NCBI GenBank assembly: GCA_949987705.1
Contig: OX465282.1
Coordinates: 98,320,070 to 98,384,069, forward strand
Direction: 5' to 3'
Length of the DNA: 64,000 nucleotides
Source of the DNA: Thereva unica
Taxonomy: Eukaryota; Arthropoda; Insecta; Diptera; Therevidae
Shown: one piece after another, positions 29,108 to 41,362 of the stretch
Position numbering within the stretch: the stretch's first letter is position 1
Layout of the letters: every line of letters starts with the position of its first letter
The notes under the pieces: generated by a model
The model's input: the letters and a program-made list of their open reading frames with translations, nothing else
The model's database searches: none
Told to the model about the DNA's origin: nothing
Made by a program: the position numbers and the translations under genes

Positions 29108-30559
29108 TTTTAACATTAGTTTAATAATATTATTTCTTTATTAGTGCATAATAATCATAAAATAGACAATTTTTTTTAATTTTGTTATTTTGTAGTAAAA
29201 CATAAAAAAGCAAGTTTGCGCCTGAATTTAAAAAAGCATTTCAAAGCCCTTGACGCATGTTAGAAAAAAAGCCAAAAGTTTCGGATCTTAAAATAGATTC
29301 CTGTGCGGGTATTCCTTTTGTTTTGTTTTGGAAGGGGGCGGGTGGGCTAAAAAAATGAGATTTCTTGGTCGGTGGCTGGAATTTATGAATGACGAAATTA
29401 ATGCATGGGAAAAGATGCAAATGTAATGGGAAATTGCGCATCGTTATTTTTTATTTTGAGAAAAATGAAATAGGTTTTTTTTAAACAAAAAATCAAGTTT
29501 TTGTGTATTTATTTTTATTATTACTTATAGAGAAAATTTAAGTATTTAGTTTGGGTTAATTTAAATATATGTATTTGCTTACAATAATAGAGAATAATAA
29601 AAAAATATCAGATTTTTCGTTTAAACTCTACTTCATGTTTCTCAAGAGTAGAAGAAAGAAAGGTTCCGATTTTAAAATTTTTTTATAAATTTATTATTGT
29701 TTACTTTATCAGTCCGCCCGTCCTCCGCTCTGGGAGCAACAACAAAGGGTTGTGCCCTACTCCGAGAATTAGGTAGAGTTTCTGGTAGGAGAGTATTTGG
29801 TTCTTACAATCCAGAGTCAAAGCCGTTACTCATATTTAAAAAAAAAATACTTGTAAAAAGATGATTTTAACAAAATTTCAACCGCCAATAACTTTTTAAA
29901 GAATGGCCAAGGGCTAATTCCAAAAGAAACATGTTCAGGTCAACCTCCCTTACAACCCCTACCACCTGGAAGTGGGATGATATTGTAAATAATTACCCAA
30001 AGCTCTAAGAATTTTGGAATATTATGTACATGTATTTGTATATCAAACTTATTATACAACTGGCAACCTGCCGTGAAAACCCATAATTAGTGGCGGGTGC
30101 CTCGGAACAAAAACTCTCTTGTTTTGTGTGAGGAAAAGATTGCAAACAATCAAAAAAGAAATTTGTAGATGCAGAGACATTGTGTAACTATAAGCTAGTT
30201 TATTTATCAGTTCAGCTAGTTTATTTATCAGTTCTAAATATATTTTGTCAATTTTTTCAATAATTTTTAATATTTTTTTTTGTTCAAAGGTAAATTTTTT
30301 TAACAGTTGTTACTTTGCAAATTACTGAATTGATTGAGCAGATAGAAGAAAAAACACTCCTCTTCAAAAATTGCATACATTTTTGCAGGAACTTTAGAGT
30401 AGAGTTATGCGTGCAACGGAAGAAGTGGAAAATTCGATGGCTTCTCTAAAACTGTAAAATTAACTTACATCTCAGTTCTAAAGAATTAATTTGAGAGCAT
30501 CGTTTGTGGCCGTTCAATCAAGGTAGTACTGGATGACGTCGGATCTCGGCCGGCGTTCC

Positions 30560-31330
30560 AAAGGGTCAACATAAGACAATCACGGACCAGACCTTGTCTT
30601 GTGCCTTGTAAACTCTCATCCTTACGAAAATTTGTACCACTCTTCCCTTTATCTCAGTGGGCAAAAAGAATCTAACAGCTAACTCATCTCTTAACATCTT
30701 AAAATACAAATCCACCAAGGCAAACAAACATTTGCTCGTCGGCAAAATGACGTCACGAAGAAAGTGCATACCACAGCTATGCATATTTGAAACATCATAT
30801 TTTTACGTCATTATCACGTCAAAAGCCTGCGAGCATATGCCTTGGTGGACTCGTACCTTTAGACGTAATTTTATCTTCAGATGCCCTATTCTGTATTACA
30901 ACATTCTTAAATCCGATCCGAAAACGAGTTTCAAGTAAAAATTTGCCAATATTGTTAAATTTTCATGTAAAATGAATGCCACCAGTATTGTAATATAAAA
31001 TACGGTTTCGGCAGTTTCGTTAAAAAATATAACAATATTGTAATAGAGAATAAGGTCCCAGATCTGCGATGGAGTAATCACATATTCCAAATCGCCAAAC
31101 AAGCTTATCAATACCTGAGATTCCCCAAGAGATGCAAGTTCCTCCTTCAGCCAGCTGCCCTGGCTACAATCTACAAGTCCTACATTCCGCCTTGTATTGA
31201 ATTGTATTGAACATAACTCGTATATCTGGGCAGAAATTATATTCCCACGGCCACACCCCATCCGACACATGACCCCAACCAAAAGTCCATGAACCTTCCG
31301 GCACAAGCCAGCCTCGATGACCGCGATACT
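30560..31330 (+). pseudogene. LINE-A remnant in duplication copy A, RT pieces
   Basis: 30580-30690 corresponds to the region after the RT palm (ACCAGACCTTGTCTTGTGCC..., CTCAGTGGGCAAAAAGAATC), as at 47960-48060. 31060-31230 encodes DLRW, HIFQIAKQAYQYLRFPKRCKFL and ATIYKSYI, the C-terminal LINE-A region. Between them lies a stretch rich in ACGTCA words. Many stops; long dead. Confidence 0.65.
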
Positions 31331-31610
31331 TAGACCCAGACGCTAAGTTAGCAATATTGTAATATTATTTATTAATATTAAGTAAGTCAGGTGTTAGCTT
31401 TTCTTTCACCTTTGGAAAAATTAAATTAAAGAACAGAGCTTCAGTCTCGGTTTAGTCTTTATCAAAATACGTCTGGTTGTAATTACTATAATTTGTTTAA
31501 TTGTCCTCTCAGTTTATTTGAACTCGTTATAAATCCTTACTTTTAGTTGTAATAAAAGACCTTCAATTTAATTTTGTTCACGATTGCGTGGGTGGCGCTA
31601 GCTAAACTAG
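31331..31610. other. Unclassified insertion-like stretch in LINE-A copy A
   Basis: This ~280-bp AT-rich DNA lies between LINE-A pieces at 31060-31310 and 31610-31810 and has no counterpart in copy B. It contains AATAAAAGACC (about 31551), as in some LTRs, but I could not fix TG...CA ends or a target duplication. Confidence 0.35.
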
Positions 31611-31810
31611 CTTGGCTTGGCTTGGCTGGAAAAGATGCTAAACGAAGAAAGTGCATTGGCGAAAGCACCCTGTTGCTCCTCTATAGATCATTTAAGCCAC
31701 GGTAGGAATATAGCATCCCTCGCTAATTTTTACCGCTTTTACCTACACGCACCTTTTTTCATAAGCCTAGCCAACTCGGCCCAACCAAGGCCCACTACAT
31801 ACCTCCCCTT

Positions 31811-33808
31811 GAGGCAAATTACACGGCATAACATTTCTTCCATCAACACTTCCAATAATTCCAATAAACCAGTTTTATAGGCAAGGGGTCGCGGGGAAGT
31901 TTGTTACTTGTGCATCCCAAAAAATTCTCGACTGCACAGAGCAACACACTAACACAATCATAATTTCATTCTCGGGGTCTACGAAAATGACTTAGCTTAA
32001 CTGACAGTTTGTACACAGCTACATAGACAATAGAATTGTTACACGAAAAAATGCAGAACAGTCAGTTTATCGTGTAATTCGTATAAGGCCATTCATACAC
32101 GAGGGATCATGGTTCTGCAACCAAAAGCTTTGCTCCAAGTTTCCTGAAAATACACGGAGCAATATGCCGATTTATACTAGACCTTATTTTATTTGGGATT
32201 TGGGGATAAACTCATTTTACGTATAAACGGTATGCCATACAAAATTGTGAGCTTTACCCACACAACTAAGAATGGAATATGTACACAAAAACTGTTTATT
32301 TTAAATATTATGCAAACGTCAAAATTAATTTTTGAATATGGAAAAGTCGTTCGATGCCCTGGTTTTTAGTAAAAAGGAGTTTAAATACAATTTATTTCTA
32401 GTAAATTTGAAAAAGGATTCCATTTGTGCAATTTAAAATGTGTGGTTTCGGTTTGAAAAAAGTTGCTATTTACTCAACAAACAGTGGTTGTTCATGGAAA
32501 AGAATAGCATTAATGTGCAGAGAATTCTACGGAAATGTGTATTTAGACATGCCGCCCCCTTATTTTATGCTTTTTCAGGTCATTAGTGTATAACAATTGA
32601 ATAATGACACCGTTCTTTTTTAAATTCTTGTGGTAAAAATGTCACTGTTGATGGTGATTCTTACTACCGCATGGTAAGCATCAACATCGTGTTAATCCAC
32701 ATGCATGCCACGCCAATCTATCCATCTCCCGCACCTCCGCGCAAAGGTTTTTAAACTTTGAATTTTAAATCTGCCACGGCCATCGCTTATGAACAAAGTG
32801 GTGAAAGTGCAAGTACTTTTTTCAGATATCTGTTACTGCTGCTAATGATAGTAGAACTAATGTTTATTTACATATAGTTAATTGAGGTAACGTTACCTAT
32901 AATGTTACCAACAACTAAAACTATCTTCAATGTGTGATTTCATTTAATAATTCATACACATCATAAGTGTTTGCCAATGGAGCCCTGGTTTACAAAATAA
33001 TTATTATTTTGTTTGTAAACAACTTCACACAACCACATTTTTTTAAGTTTGAATGTGTGAGAACATCATCATCCATCGCATAACCTCCCTTTTCCTGGAA
33101 AATTATGCAAACTTCGCATAAAATTAATTTCGTATAACCTCACTTATATTTGAATTGTATGCAAACTTCACGCGCCATGAAATTCAGTTGGAGCTCACAA
33201 GGGAAATATGTGAAGTGCGCAAGATCAAATATTCACCCATAACCTCACTAATTTTTGAATTGCATGGAAACTTCGCAAAATTCACCCGCCAAAAAATTGG
33301 ATTATCTTTATCGTATATTCAGGCATAATGGCAAAGGAAGCGGCTTTTGTGTTGCTACGCAATGATTGTTTGTATTAGTGAGATGTCAAATATTTTGACT
33401 CTGGTCAAATATTTTGACTCTGTTTATGTAAATCAGTTCATTACTATTAAAAATTAGATATTATAATGGATAAAAATAGTGCGTTGGTGATTTCAGCTGC
33501 AGCTGCATCGGTAGCATGTTTTTTCACTTTTAATTTGTGACTGTTTGAAAGTTTATTATTTTTAACTCCATGGCAACGTATTTATTCTTATTTGTGTGAG
33601 TGCGTGCTTTCCGTGTTCGCAGGTCGAAAGCAGGAGAACAAAAGTCTCCACCGAAGCACGAAACTCTCCACATATTTCATCTCCGCACGCCTCCCTTGCC
33701 CAAAAAAAGCTTTTGCTCCGGAACCATGCTCCCTCGTGTATGAATGGCCTAACACGCACAAAAACCGGTTTGTTAAGGCAGAAGGTGTTATGCCGTGTAA
33801 TTTGCCTC
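31811..33808. mobile_element. 2.0-kb transposon with 22-bp perfect TIRs and CTT duplication
   Basis: 31811-31832 (GAGGCAAATTACACGGCAT...) is repeated exactly in reverse at 33787-33808. CTT flanks both ends (31808-31810, 33809-33811). Copy B of the duplication shows the empty site (CCCCCTTTGTTAA near 48926-48938). A second inverted pair inside (GGCCATTCATACACGAGGGA at 32091 and near 33740) extends the symmetry. The interior is non-coding except for a 24-codon frame at 33466. Superfamily uncertain; a 3-bp duplication is closest to PIF/Harbinger although CTT is not TWA. Confidence 0.8.
33466..33540 (+). CDS. 24-codon ORF within the 2.0-kb transposon
   Basis: ATG to TGA encodes MDKNSALVISAAAASVACFF plus four residues. 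The start MDK..A(L)..SAAAA resembles, from memory, the first residues of some HARBI1-like proteins, which would fit a Harbinger-derived element. The resemblance is short and may be chance. Confidence 0.2.
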   Translation: MDKNSALVISAAAASVACFFTFNL

Positions 33809-33839
33809 CTTCGTTAATAAATATAACACACAGTCGGTG

Positions 33840-34650
33840 CAATATAACACCTCACAGATCGAACGCAAGGTTCATCGACATCTACTACGTACAAAAGGTT
33901 GGACTTCACCATGCCACATAAAAAGAGCAAAAAAAACCGGTGCCCCGGGCGATTATCCCGTGACAACTACCATGTTGCTTATTCGTTATGCAATATATAA
34001 TAAACACAATATACATATAATTTTGCAGTATTTTTATTTTTATTTACTCTCAAATGTATCAATAACATTTGATCGGGAACAGAAAAATTTACCCCCTCCA
34101 CCGTAAAAGCTCATTTATTCCGGATTTATCTTTATCGTATATTCAGGCATATTGTTTTATTTATTCAGTATTTTTTATTTCCAATATACGGCGGAGCCGG
34201 CGTCGCTTACTCACACATACGCATAGGCCACGCCCACCACACACCGTTTCGGGACATTCTCCGTCCGCGCGCTCCGGTATAACCGCTTTATAAGACGTTG
34301 TCACGTCAAAATGAAAATTATTTATATGTACATCTCAAGAGTAGTACAACTATCCGTAAAAATTACAAATTTCTACGAACTAAATTACCTGAGAAAAAAA
34401 TCTAAAAATTTGTCATTCAAAACTCGTTAAAAAAATGAAATAATCTCTGAAAACCCATTTCAATTTTTTCAACATAGTAAAAAACGCTTGATGCCAAATT
34501 TCCCATTAACATTATCTCGCCCATTAATTTCATTCCCCCATTGTCAAATTTAACCCATCGGCCACGAAATCATAATTTTTTTATCCTCCTCGCCTTCCTG
34601 AACAAAACAACAGGAGCAAGCTCATAAGAATCTATTTTTAGATCCGCAGC
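33840..34650 (+). repeat. LINE-A 3' end and flanking DNA in duplication copy A
   Basis: 33860-33925 carries the end of LINE-A (AGGTTCATCGACATCTAC, GTACAAAAGGTTGGACTTC, CCATGCCACATAAAAA). 34340-34650 aligns with 49120-49435 (ATCCGTAAAAATT(A/T)CAAATTTC, CCATCGGC(C/T)ACGAAATCAT). ATCTTTATCGTATATTCAGG occurs at 33305 and again at 34128. Confidence 0.55.
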
Positions 34651-34653
34651 CAC

Positions 34654-35674
34654 AATTCAATTCATTTATTCGGCTTAAGTTCACAGTTACATAATGTTAT
34701 CTTCTATTTACTAATACTAATGTAATTGATGGACTGTAAATGTATTGTCCATTTGCCTGTATTATATTTGAGAAACTGCCGAGCTTTATACAATAAAAGT
34801 TTAATTCTGCACAGTTGCGACCGTTGTGCTTACTAACAGTATCGGCCCTCAGAGGGCTACACTACCTTAAGAACTAAAAATATATACAATTACTAACTAG
34901 CCTAAAAAAACATTTTTTTTTCATTATATCTAGATTAGGAAAAAATGTAGGTTTAAACTTAACATTAACTGAAGACAAGTTGGGCGAATTTCGTAGGTTT
35001 GAAATTCGTCCAAGTGGTCTTCGTACATTTATTAATATTAGGGGAGTAGATGAAGTTAATTAAAATAATATTTAGACATTAAATAATTGTGTGATTGGTT
35101 CAAAATATCCTTGACTTTAGAGTATTTTCAATAATTATTAACAAACTACTTATGGGATAGTATAAGATAAACAGTTGCAACTAAGTATTAATATATTATT
35201 ATTATAATAGTTAATTTGAAGACAAGTTAGATGAGCCTCACGAGCCATAGCCTCATCCAAGTGGTCTTCATACAGTTATATTATTATATTCCGTGACTCC
35301 TCTTGACTTCTTCAATCCTCCAACATGAGGAACATGATGTATATAAGCACTTCATAGATCCAAGGCATTAAATAAGATGATGATTTTTCTCCTTCGTCCG
35401 TAATTAGCTGGTTCTCCTTTTTATCCATTATATCTCCTCGGTTTCTTTGTTTCGATCTAATTGGTTAAAATTTCACCGTAACACGTTTTCTTTTAATTTC
35501 TATAACTTATAACTTTATTTATTTAAATTCATTTAAATTAATACATTAACTTTTTGAAAAACTTTGTTCCTAACGTTACTTTTACAGGTTAGCTTTTATG
35601 CGACCACGTTTTGGTTTTGAGATGCCTTCCATCTCGACACTTGCGTTCGCTTCGACGCTCACCAAGCGAATCCG
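34654..35674. other. About 1-kb insertion in duplication copy A with two related hairpins
   Basis: Copy B runs from ATTTTTAGATCC(A)CCGCCACTAAA without this DNA. In copy A, GATCCGCAGCCAC occurs at both ends of the extra DNA. Two 52-bp hairpins lie at 34971-35022 and 35218-35269. On the minus strand an ATG at 35425 opens 38 codons (MDKKENQLITDEGEKSSSYL...), placed like a gag start, but I cannot name a family. Confidence 0.45.
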
Positions 35675-36437
35675 ATCCGCAGCCACTAAAATCAAAGCCG
35701 CAGCTTCTGATTTTGTTTTCAAATGCGCAAAGGGCTTTCACATAAACAAGAAAAAGTTTATTTCGGAAACTAACCATATATAGCGGAGCATAAAACCCTG
35801 CGATCCTAGCGCCCCCAGCTCGTGGTGCCGAGGAAAGAACATACTACTAGGAGCTAGAAAATGGACGAAGGTTCCAGAAGTTAGATAAAAGTGGAGCTTG
35901 GATTTATAAAAACGACTTGCAGGCGCTGAGAAAGTCAATTTTGATTTGAAAGGCGATGAAAGTGTTCTAAAGTGAGAACAGTGATTTAAAAGTGAATTAT
36001 AAAGCGATAGATAGAATTTAATAGGGCGAGATATTAAATTGAAAGTGATTATAGTGAACCAGTGTTGGGCATTAATCAATTAAATTTTCAATCAATTAAT
36101 TAATTGATTAAAAAATTAATTGCGATTAATTTAATTGCAATTAAAATTAATTGCGATTGAACTATTAATTGCACCCCACAATTAATTTATTTGGATTAAT
36201 CTGTATTAATTGTATATTAGAACTAAATCAATTGCAATTAATTTATCAATTGCAATTAATTTTGTCAATTGTTCTAAAAAACGATTAAAACTAACAATTA
36301 TTCCGCTTCATTATAGATATAGACACTCCAATTTTATATGATCCTGCTAATTTTTTGGAGAATCATTCATATAAAGAGCATAATATGAAAAAAATATGGG
36401 GAGTATGGCGGCCAAAATGGCAGAAAGAAGAATTATT

Positions 36438-37080
36438 CAAAATGGGGGACTAATTTTGGAAATTGTGCTCCGATTGTGCTGTAAATTAGTGTCGGGGGGT
36501 TTTGAGGGATCCAAATGACAAATTTGGGGTTAAAATTTTAAAATTCAAAATGGCGGACTAATTTTGGCAATTGTGCTCCGATTGTGATGAAAATTTGTGT
36601 CAGGGGGTTTTGAGGGATCCAAATGACAAATTTGTGGTCAAAATTTTAAAATTCAAAATGGCGGACTAATTTTGGAAATTGTGTTCCGATTGTGCTGAAA
36701 ATTAGTGTCGGGGGGTTTTGAGGGAGGGGAAATTCAAAATGGTGGACTAGTTTTGGCAATTGTGTTCCGATTGTACTGAAAATTAGTGTCAGGGGGTTTT
36801 GAGGGATCCCAATGACAAATTTGGGGTTAAAATTTTAAAATTCAAAATGGCGGACTAATTTTGGCAATTGTGTTCCGATTGTAATGAAAATTTGTGTCAG
36901 GGGGTTTTGGGGGATCCAAATGACAAATTTGTGATCAAAATTTTAAAATTCAAAATGGCGGACTAATTTTGGCAATTGTGTTCCGATTGTAATGAAAATT
37001 AGTGTCGAGGGGTTTTGAGGGATCCAAATGACAAATTTGTGGCAAAAATTTTAAAATTCAAAATGGCGGACAAATTTTGT
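36438..37080 (+). repeat. 108-bp tandem repeat array, seven units
   Basis: CAAAATGGCGGACTAATTTT begins units at about 36438, 36546, 36655, 36735, 36843, 36951 and 37059. The spacing is 108-109 bp except for one short unit of 80. Each unit also has TTCCGATTGTRMTGAAAATT and GGGGGTTTTGAGGGATCC. It lies within the hAT-like element. Confidence 0.85.
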
Positions 37081-37539
37081 AGTTTTAGATGGGTGGGAGT
37101 ATCATTGCTACCATATTCATGAAAATAGGTCCTAGGGTTACTTAAATTCAGGGTGATACGTAAACCTGCACCAAAACAAAATCGCACTAGCGGCTAAACC
37201 ATTACGACTCCAACCACCCCCTTTCCCTCCCATACTATCCAAAACCTAACCAAAGTCAGCCGCTTTGAAAAATCAACGGATACTGTATATCAAAAACGAA
37301 ACCGTAATGTTTTTTTTGCGTTGTAGTGGTGTATTTTATGTTATATGGTAAAGCGAATTACCGTAAAAATTGGCATGAATATAATACGCGTCAATATCTC
37401 AAAAAACCTAAACAAAAATATATATCATAAAAAAATGGATGTGTGTCTGGGCACATTTTGGAAATTAAGACCTCTATGGTCATTCTATATGTCCAAATCA
37501 ATCTTAGTACTACAGAAGGATTAGGGTCAATAAATTTTG

Positions 37540-38970
37540 TATATACAATAATACATAATACATAATACGTAATCCGTAATATATAATACATATGTAAATA
37601 ATACATAGAACATAAGTCATAGTACATATTACACAATATAGTACATAGTTGTGGTGAATAATACATAGTTCATAGTAAATTGTACATAGCACTTAGTACA
37701 TAGAACATAATACATAGAACATTGTACATAGTACCTACATAGTTCATAGTAAATAGTACATAATACATAATAGATAATACAAAACATAATACATAGTTCA
37801 TAGTACATAGTGCAAGTACCTAGTACATAGTACATAATACCTTTTACATAGAACATAGTATATAGTGTTTGGTACAAAGCACATAATATTTAGTAGAAAA
37901 TACATAATACAGAGTATATAGTGCAAAGTACATAGCAGATAACACATAGTTCATAATACTTAGTCATAGTACAGAATAAATAGCACATAATCGCAGTACA
38001 TAGTATATAATACCTAATACATAGTATATTGTGAACAGTATATGGTACCTAATCATAGCCCCCAATACATAGTACATAATACATAGTACAAAGTACATAG
38101 TACATACTTCATAGTACATAATTCATAGTAAGTAGCACATAGTCCGTAATGCAAAGTACATAATACCTAGTACATAGCAGATTATACATAGTACATAATA
38201 CCTTGTACATAGTACATAGCACATAAAACTTAGTTGACAGTATATGTAGTATATAGTCCAAAATTAATAGTATATAATACATAATACATAGTACAAAGTG
38301 CAAAATATATAGTTCATAGTACATAATTCATAGTAAATAGCACATAGTCCGTAATGCAAAGTACATAATACCTAGTACATAGAAGATTATACATAGTTCA
38401 TAATACCTTGTGCATAGTACATAGCACATAAAACATATTTGACAGTATATAGTAGGTAGTATATAGTCCAAAATAAATAGTATATAATACATAATACATA
38501 GTACAAAGTACAAAATATATAGTTCATAGTACATAATTCATAGTAAATAGCACATAGTCCGTAATGCAAAGTACATAATACCTAGTACATAGAAGATTAT
38601 ACATAGTACATAATACCTTGTGCATAGTACATAGCACATAAAACATAGTTGACAGTTTATAGTAGGTAGTATATAGTCCAAAATAAATAGTACATAATAC
38701 ATAGTACAAAGTACATAGTTCATAGTACATAATTCATAGTAAGTAGCACATAGTCCGTAATGCAAAGTACATCATACCTAGTACATAGCAGATTATACAT
38801 AGTACATAATACCTTGTGCATAGTACATAGCACTTAAAACATAGTTGACAGTATATAGTCCATAATAAATAGTATATAGTACATATCGCATAGTACATGG
38901 TCCGTGTACATAGTACCTAATACATAGTGCATAACACTTAGTATATAGCACGTAGTACATATTGCTATAT
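37540..38970 (+). repeat. TACATAGTA/TACATAATA satellite with ~210-bp higher-order units
   Basis: About 1.4 kb consists of variants of (G)TACATA(G/A)TA in varying order. From 38109 on, a larger unit of about 206-219 bp (CATAGTACATAATTCATAGT..., GCAAAGTACATAATACCTAG..., TTGACAGT) repeats about four times with a few differences. Tyr/Leu/Cys-rich frames across it are an effect of the repeat and not genes. Confidence 0.85.
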
Positions 38971-39891
38971 GTTACAATACACTAGTCTCTCTTTAAACAC
39001 AAAACGAAAAATAGCAAAAAAAATCAAACACAAAACGAAATTCTCTTCTGTAAAAAATTCTCTTCCGGTCAAACAAAAAAACATAAAATAAAAATAATCT
39101 CTTCTAAAAAATTGCTCCATTGATTTCGATTTCGAAAAATGTTGAAAATGGCACAACTAGAATGTTATTATAGATAATTCATACAATGCAAACTAAAATC
39201 CCCAAAGCCAAATTGTTCCCCCACGGCACGCAAAAAATTTACCGTGACGCAAAGGTGCGCAACGTGGCTAAAAAAGTTTTTACTTTAAAAACTAAAAACA
39301 CGCTTTTTAAAATGAACTAATAAAAAATAACATACTACTACTCTTTCCATATAATAATAAATTTTAATTTTTAGTTTTTAATCAAATCCATAAAAATGAT
39401 TGACAATTGATTAATCGTCTTTAATTGTGGAAACTCACGACTAACAATTAGTTAATTGTTAATTGCGAATTTTCACAATTACAATTAATTAATTGTTAAT
39501 TGCAATAGACGCGATTAACAATTAATTAATTGTTAATTGCGAGTTTTCACAATTACAATTAATTAATTGTTAATTGCAGTAGACGTGATTAACAATTAAT
39601 TAATTGTCAATTTTTAATCGTCCAGAAATTTAGTTTTGCCCAACACTGTAGTGAACTATAGGAATTTTGTTTGTTATTAAATTGTGTTTTGGTTTGTAAT
39701 AAATAAGTTTTTGTGTGGATGATTAAAAAAAGTGTATTCGTTAATTAGTCTTACGAATCCGTTAAGCCGTAAAAACGTAACAATTGGTGTCAGAAGTGCG
39801 ATTAATTAAGAGATAAGTGAAATAAGTGAACCTGAAAAATAATTGTGACTGGAATTTAAATTTTGTGCGTGAGAAATAAGGACTTATTAAA

Positions 39892-40554
39892 ATGGGTCGA
39901 AAGTTAGTGGATTTGCGCACTGTAGAGTTAAAAAGAGAATTAAGTAAACGTTCGTTGTCAACGGTGGGGGCTAAAAATTCCCTAACCGCCCTGCTTCGAG
40001 AAGCTATGGTGAACGAAGATAAGGATCCTGAAACCTACATGTTTCAAGGCGAGGTAGAAGCAGAGCCAGAAGAAGCAACAGTGAGTATGGCAGAACTCTT
40101 GAAAGCATTGAAGCTGATGAAGGAGGTGTTAAAAAAAGAGCAAGAACGTACATCAACCGAAATAAAAGAATCTATAGAAGAGCAGAGGAGACATGTGAAG
40201 CAGAAATCCGATTTAATGCTTCTTGCTGTCGATAAAAAGCAGGATACCATGAGGGAAAATGTAAGAAATGATTTGGGAAAATTCAAAATTGATCTAGAAA
40301 TAGTCCGAGCCGACCTAGAAAGGGTAAAACTCCATCACACAGCCCCAACATTTCAGGAATTCATCAAAGGCAGGAAACTGAAGCCTCCAACCTTTGACGG
40401 ACAAACCCCATGGGCTATTTACAAGATCCAATTCGAAGCAGCAGCAGCTGGTAATTTCTGGACAGCGGAAGAGAAAGCAATTGCCTTAACGTTGTCCCTA
40501 AGGGGCACAGCAGCGAAAATATTAGGTACTATCGATACCTACAAAACATCGTAA
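39892..40554 (+). pseudogene. Ty3 Gag N-terminal part, copy A (with SAP-like domain)
   Basis: The 220-codon frame is nearly the same as residues 1-210 of the 50049 frame. Residues 4-40 (LVDLRTVELKRELSKRSLST...) look like a SAP-type helix-extended-helix. A charged coiled-coil follows (about 65-150), then RKLKPPTFDGQTPWAIYKIQ, the start of the capsid core. The frame breaks at LRGTAAKILGTIDTYKTS, where copy B reads through. Start ATG is ~92 bp after the primer-binding site. Confidence 0.85.
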
Positions 40555-40559
40555 CAGTT

Positions 40560-41362
40560 ATGGGTCCTTGGTACAAGCACTGGAAAAGCGTTACGGCGAT
40601 CAACCAGTCTACCGAAATCAATTACGAAATAAATTTTAAAGGCCCGGAGAAACGTTGCAGCAACTTTGGGCACATATCGAGAGGCTAGCGCGTTTGGCAT
40701 ATCCTAATTTCTGTCGAGACTACATTAACGAAATAGCAAGAGAGACTTTTCTTAACTCGTTTGCCGACCGGGATCTGCAAATGGCAGCCAGATTGGCAGG
40801 GAAGAAGACTGACGCTGAAGTTTTGGTTTTTCTCTGGCATACGAGGCAGCGAAGAAAGCAACAAGGAGTACAGTCTACCTCAGGGGTATCAATACGACTG
40901 AGAACATTTGCCATAGAATCAACACCTAGGAAGTATGCTGGAACTGTGGTGTGCCGGGCCATCTACAAAGTAGTTGGTGGGAGTGGCTCAACATGCTGCG
41001 GAAAATGTAGACAACGGCAGAAACGCGACGAGAGGGAGTTGGTGGGAAAAATTGAGACCCCTGATGTCATCGCCAACATCACCCAACTGCAACGTAGCAA
41101 CAACAGCCTTGTCATCGAGGGGAAAGTTGGTGATGAGCAATACACAATTAAAGTGGATACAGGTGCTTCAAGATCTGTCATCAGGGCTGATTTGGTAGGT
41201 AGAAAGTGGCTGAAAAACGCGGACCAGTACATCCGCGGACTGTAACAGGAGAACCAGTGAAATTACATGGGGAAACAATGATGGGCGTGGTACTCGGCGA
41301 CATTAAATTTACACATTCGTTCCTGGTAGCTGACATAGTAGACGAGTGTATTCTCGGCCGTA
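40560..41362 (+). pseudogene. Ty3 Gag C-terminus and protease, copy A, degraded
   Basis: The frame 40655-41245 encodes QQLWAHIERLARLAYPNFCR and the protease block VDTGASRSVIRADLVG. It is shifted around the zinc knuckle (NCGVPGHLQSSWW in another phase). The homology stops within DIVDECILG at about 41362, where unrelated AT-rich DNA begins. Protease, RT and integrase are not functional here. Confidence 0.8.

Larger units (their letters stand above)
36060..39648. mobile_element. 3.6-kb hAT-like element packed with satellite repeats
   Basis: The ends are CAGTGTTGGGCA and TGCCCAACACTG-like (12 bp, reversed: CAGTGTTGGGCA). TAGTGAAC flanks both sides (36052-36059, 39649-39656), and copy B has the single TAGTGAAC at 49805-49812. 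The 8-bp duplication and CAG start indicate the hAT superfamily. No transposase is present. Inside are sub-terminal AATTAATTAATTG repeats at both ends, a 108-bp tandem array and a long TACATAGTA-type array. Confidence 0.9.
35833..39782 (+). mobile_element. 5' LTR of Ty3 copy A, start missing, split by a hAT-like element
   Basis: The LTR sequence starts at GAAAGAACATACTACTAGG (35833), about 155 bp after where the full LTR (52516-53018) would begin. It is interrupted at 36060-39648 and resumes to end AAAACGTAACA at 39782. Copy B at 49586-49939 has the same missing start and identical upstream DNA, so the truncation preceded the duplication. TGGTGTCAGAAGTGCG (39785-39800) next to the LTR is the primer-binding site. 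Confidence 0.85.
29110..41362 (+). repeat. Segmental duplication, copy A (direct, with later insertions)
   Basis: Blocks at 29110-31330, 31610-31810, 33809-34650, 35676-36059 and 39649-41362 align in order and orientation with 46290-51567. Copy A carries extra DNA at 31811-33808, about 34654-35674 and 36060-39648. The duplicated block contains LINE-A remnants and the Ty3 element. The Ty3 part is almost identical, but the LINE-A part has many differences, so more than one event may be involved. Confidence 0.75.

Noticed and set aside
33592..33921. Overlapping 73-109 codon ORFs on both strands
   Set aside because: They lie at the end of the 2.0-kb transposon in its inverted terminal region and have no domain.
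37391..38765. Several Tyr/Cys/Leu-rich minus-strand ORFs resembling membrane proteins
   Set aside because: They are translations of the TACATAGTA satellite, not genes.
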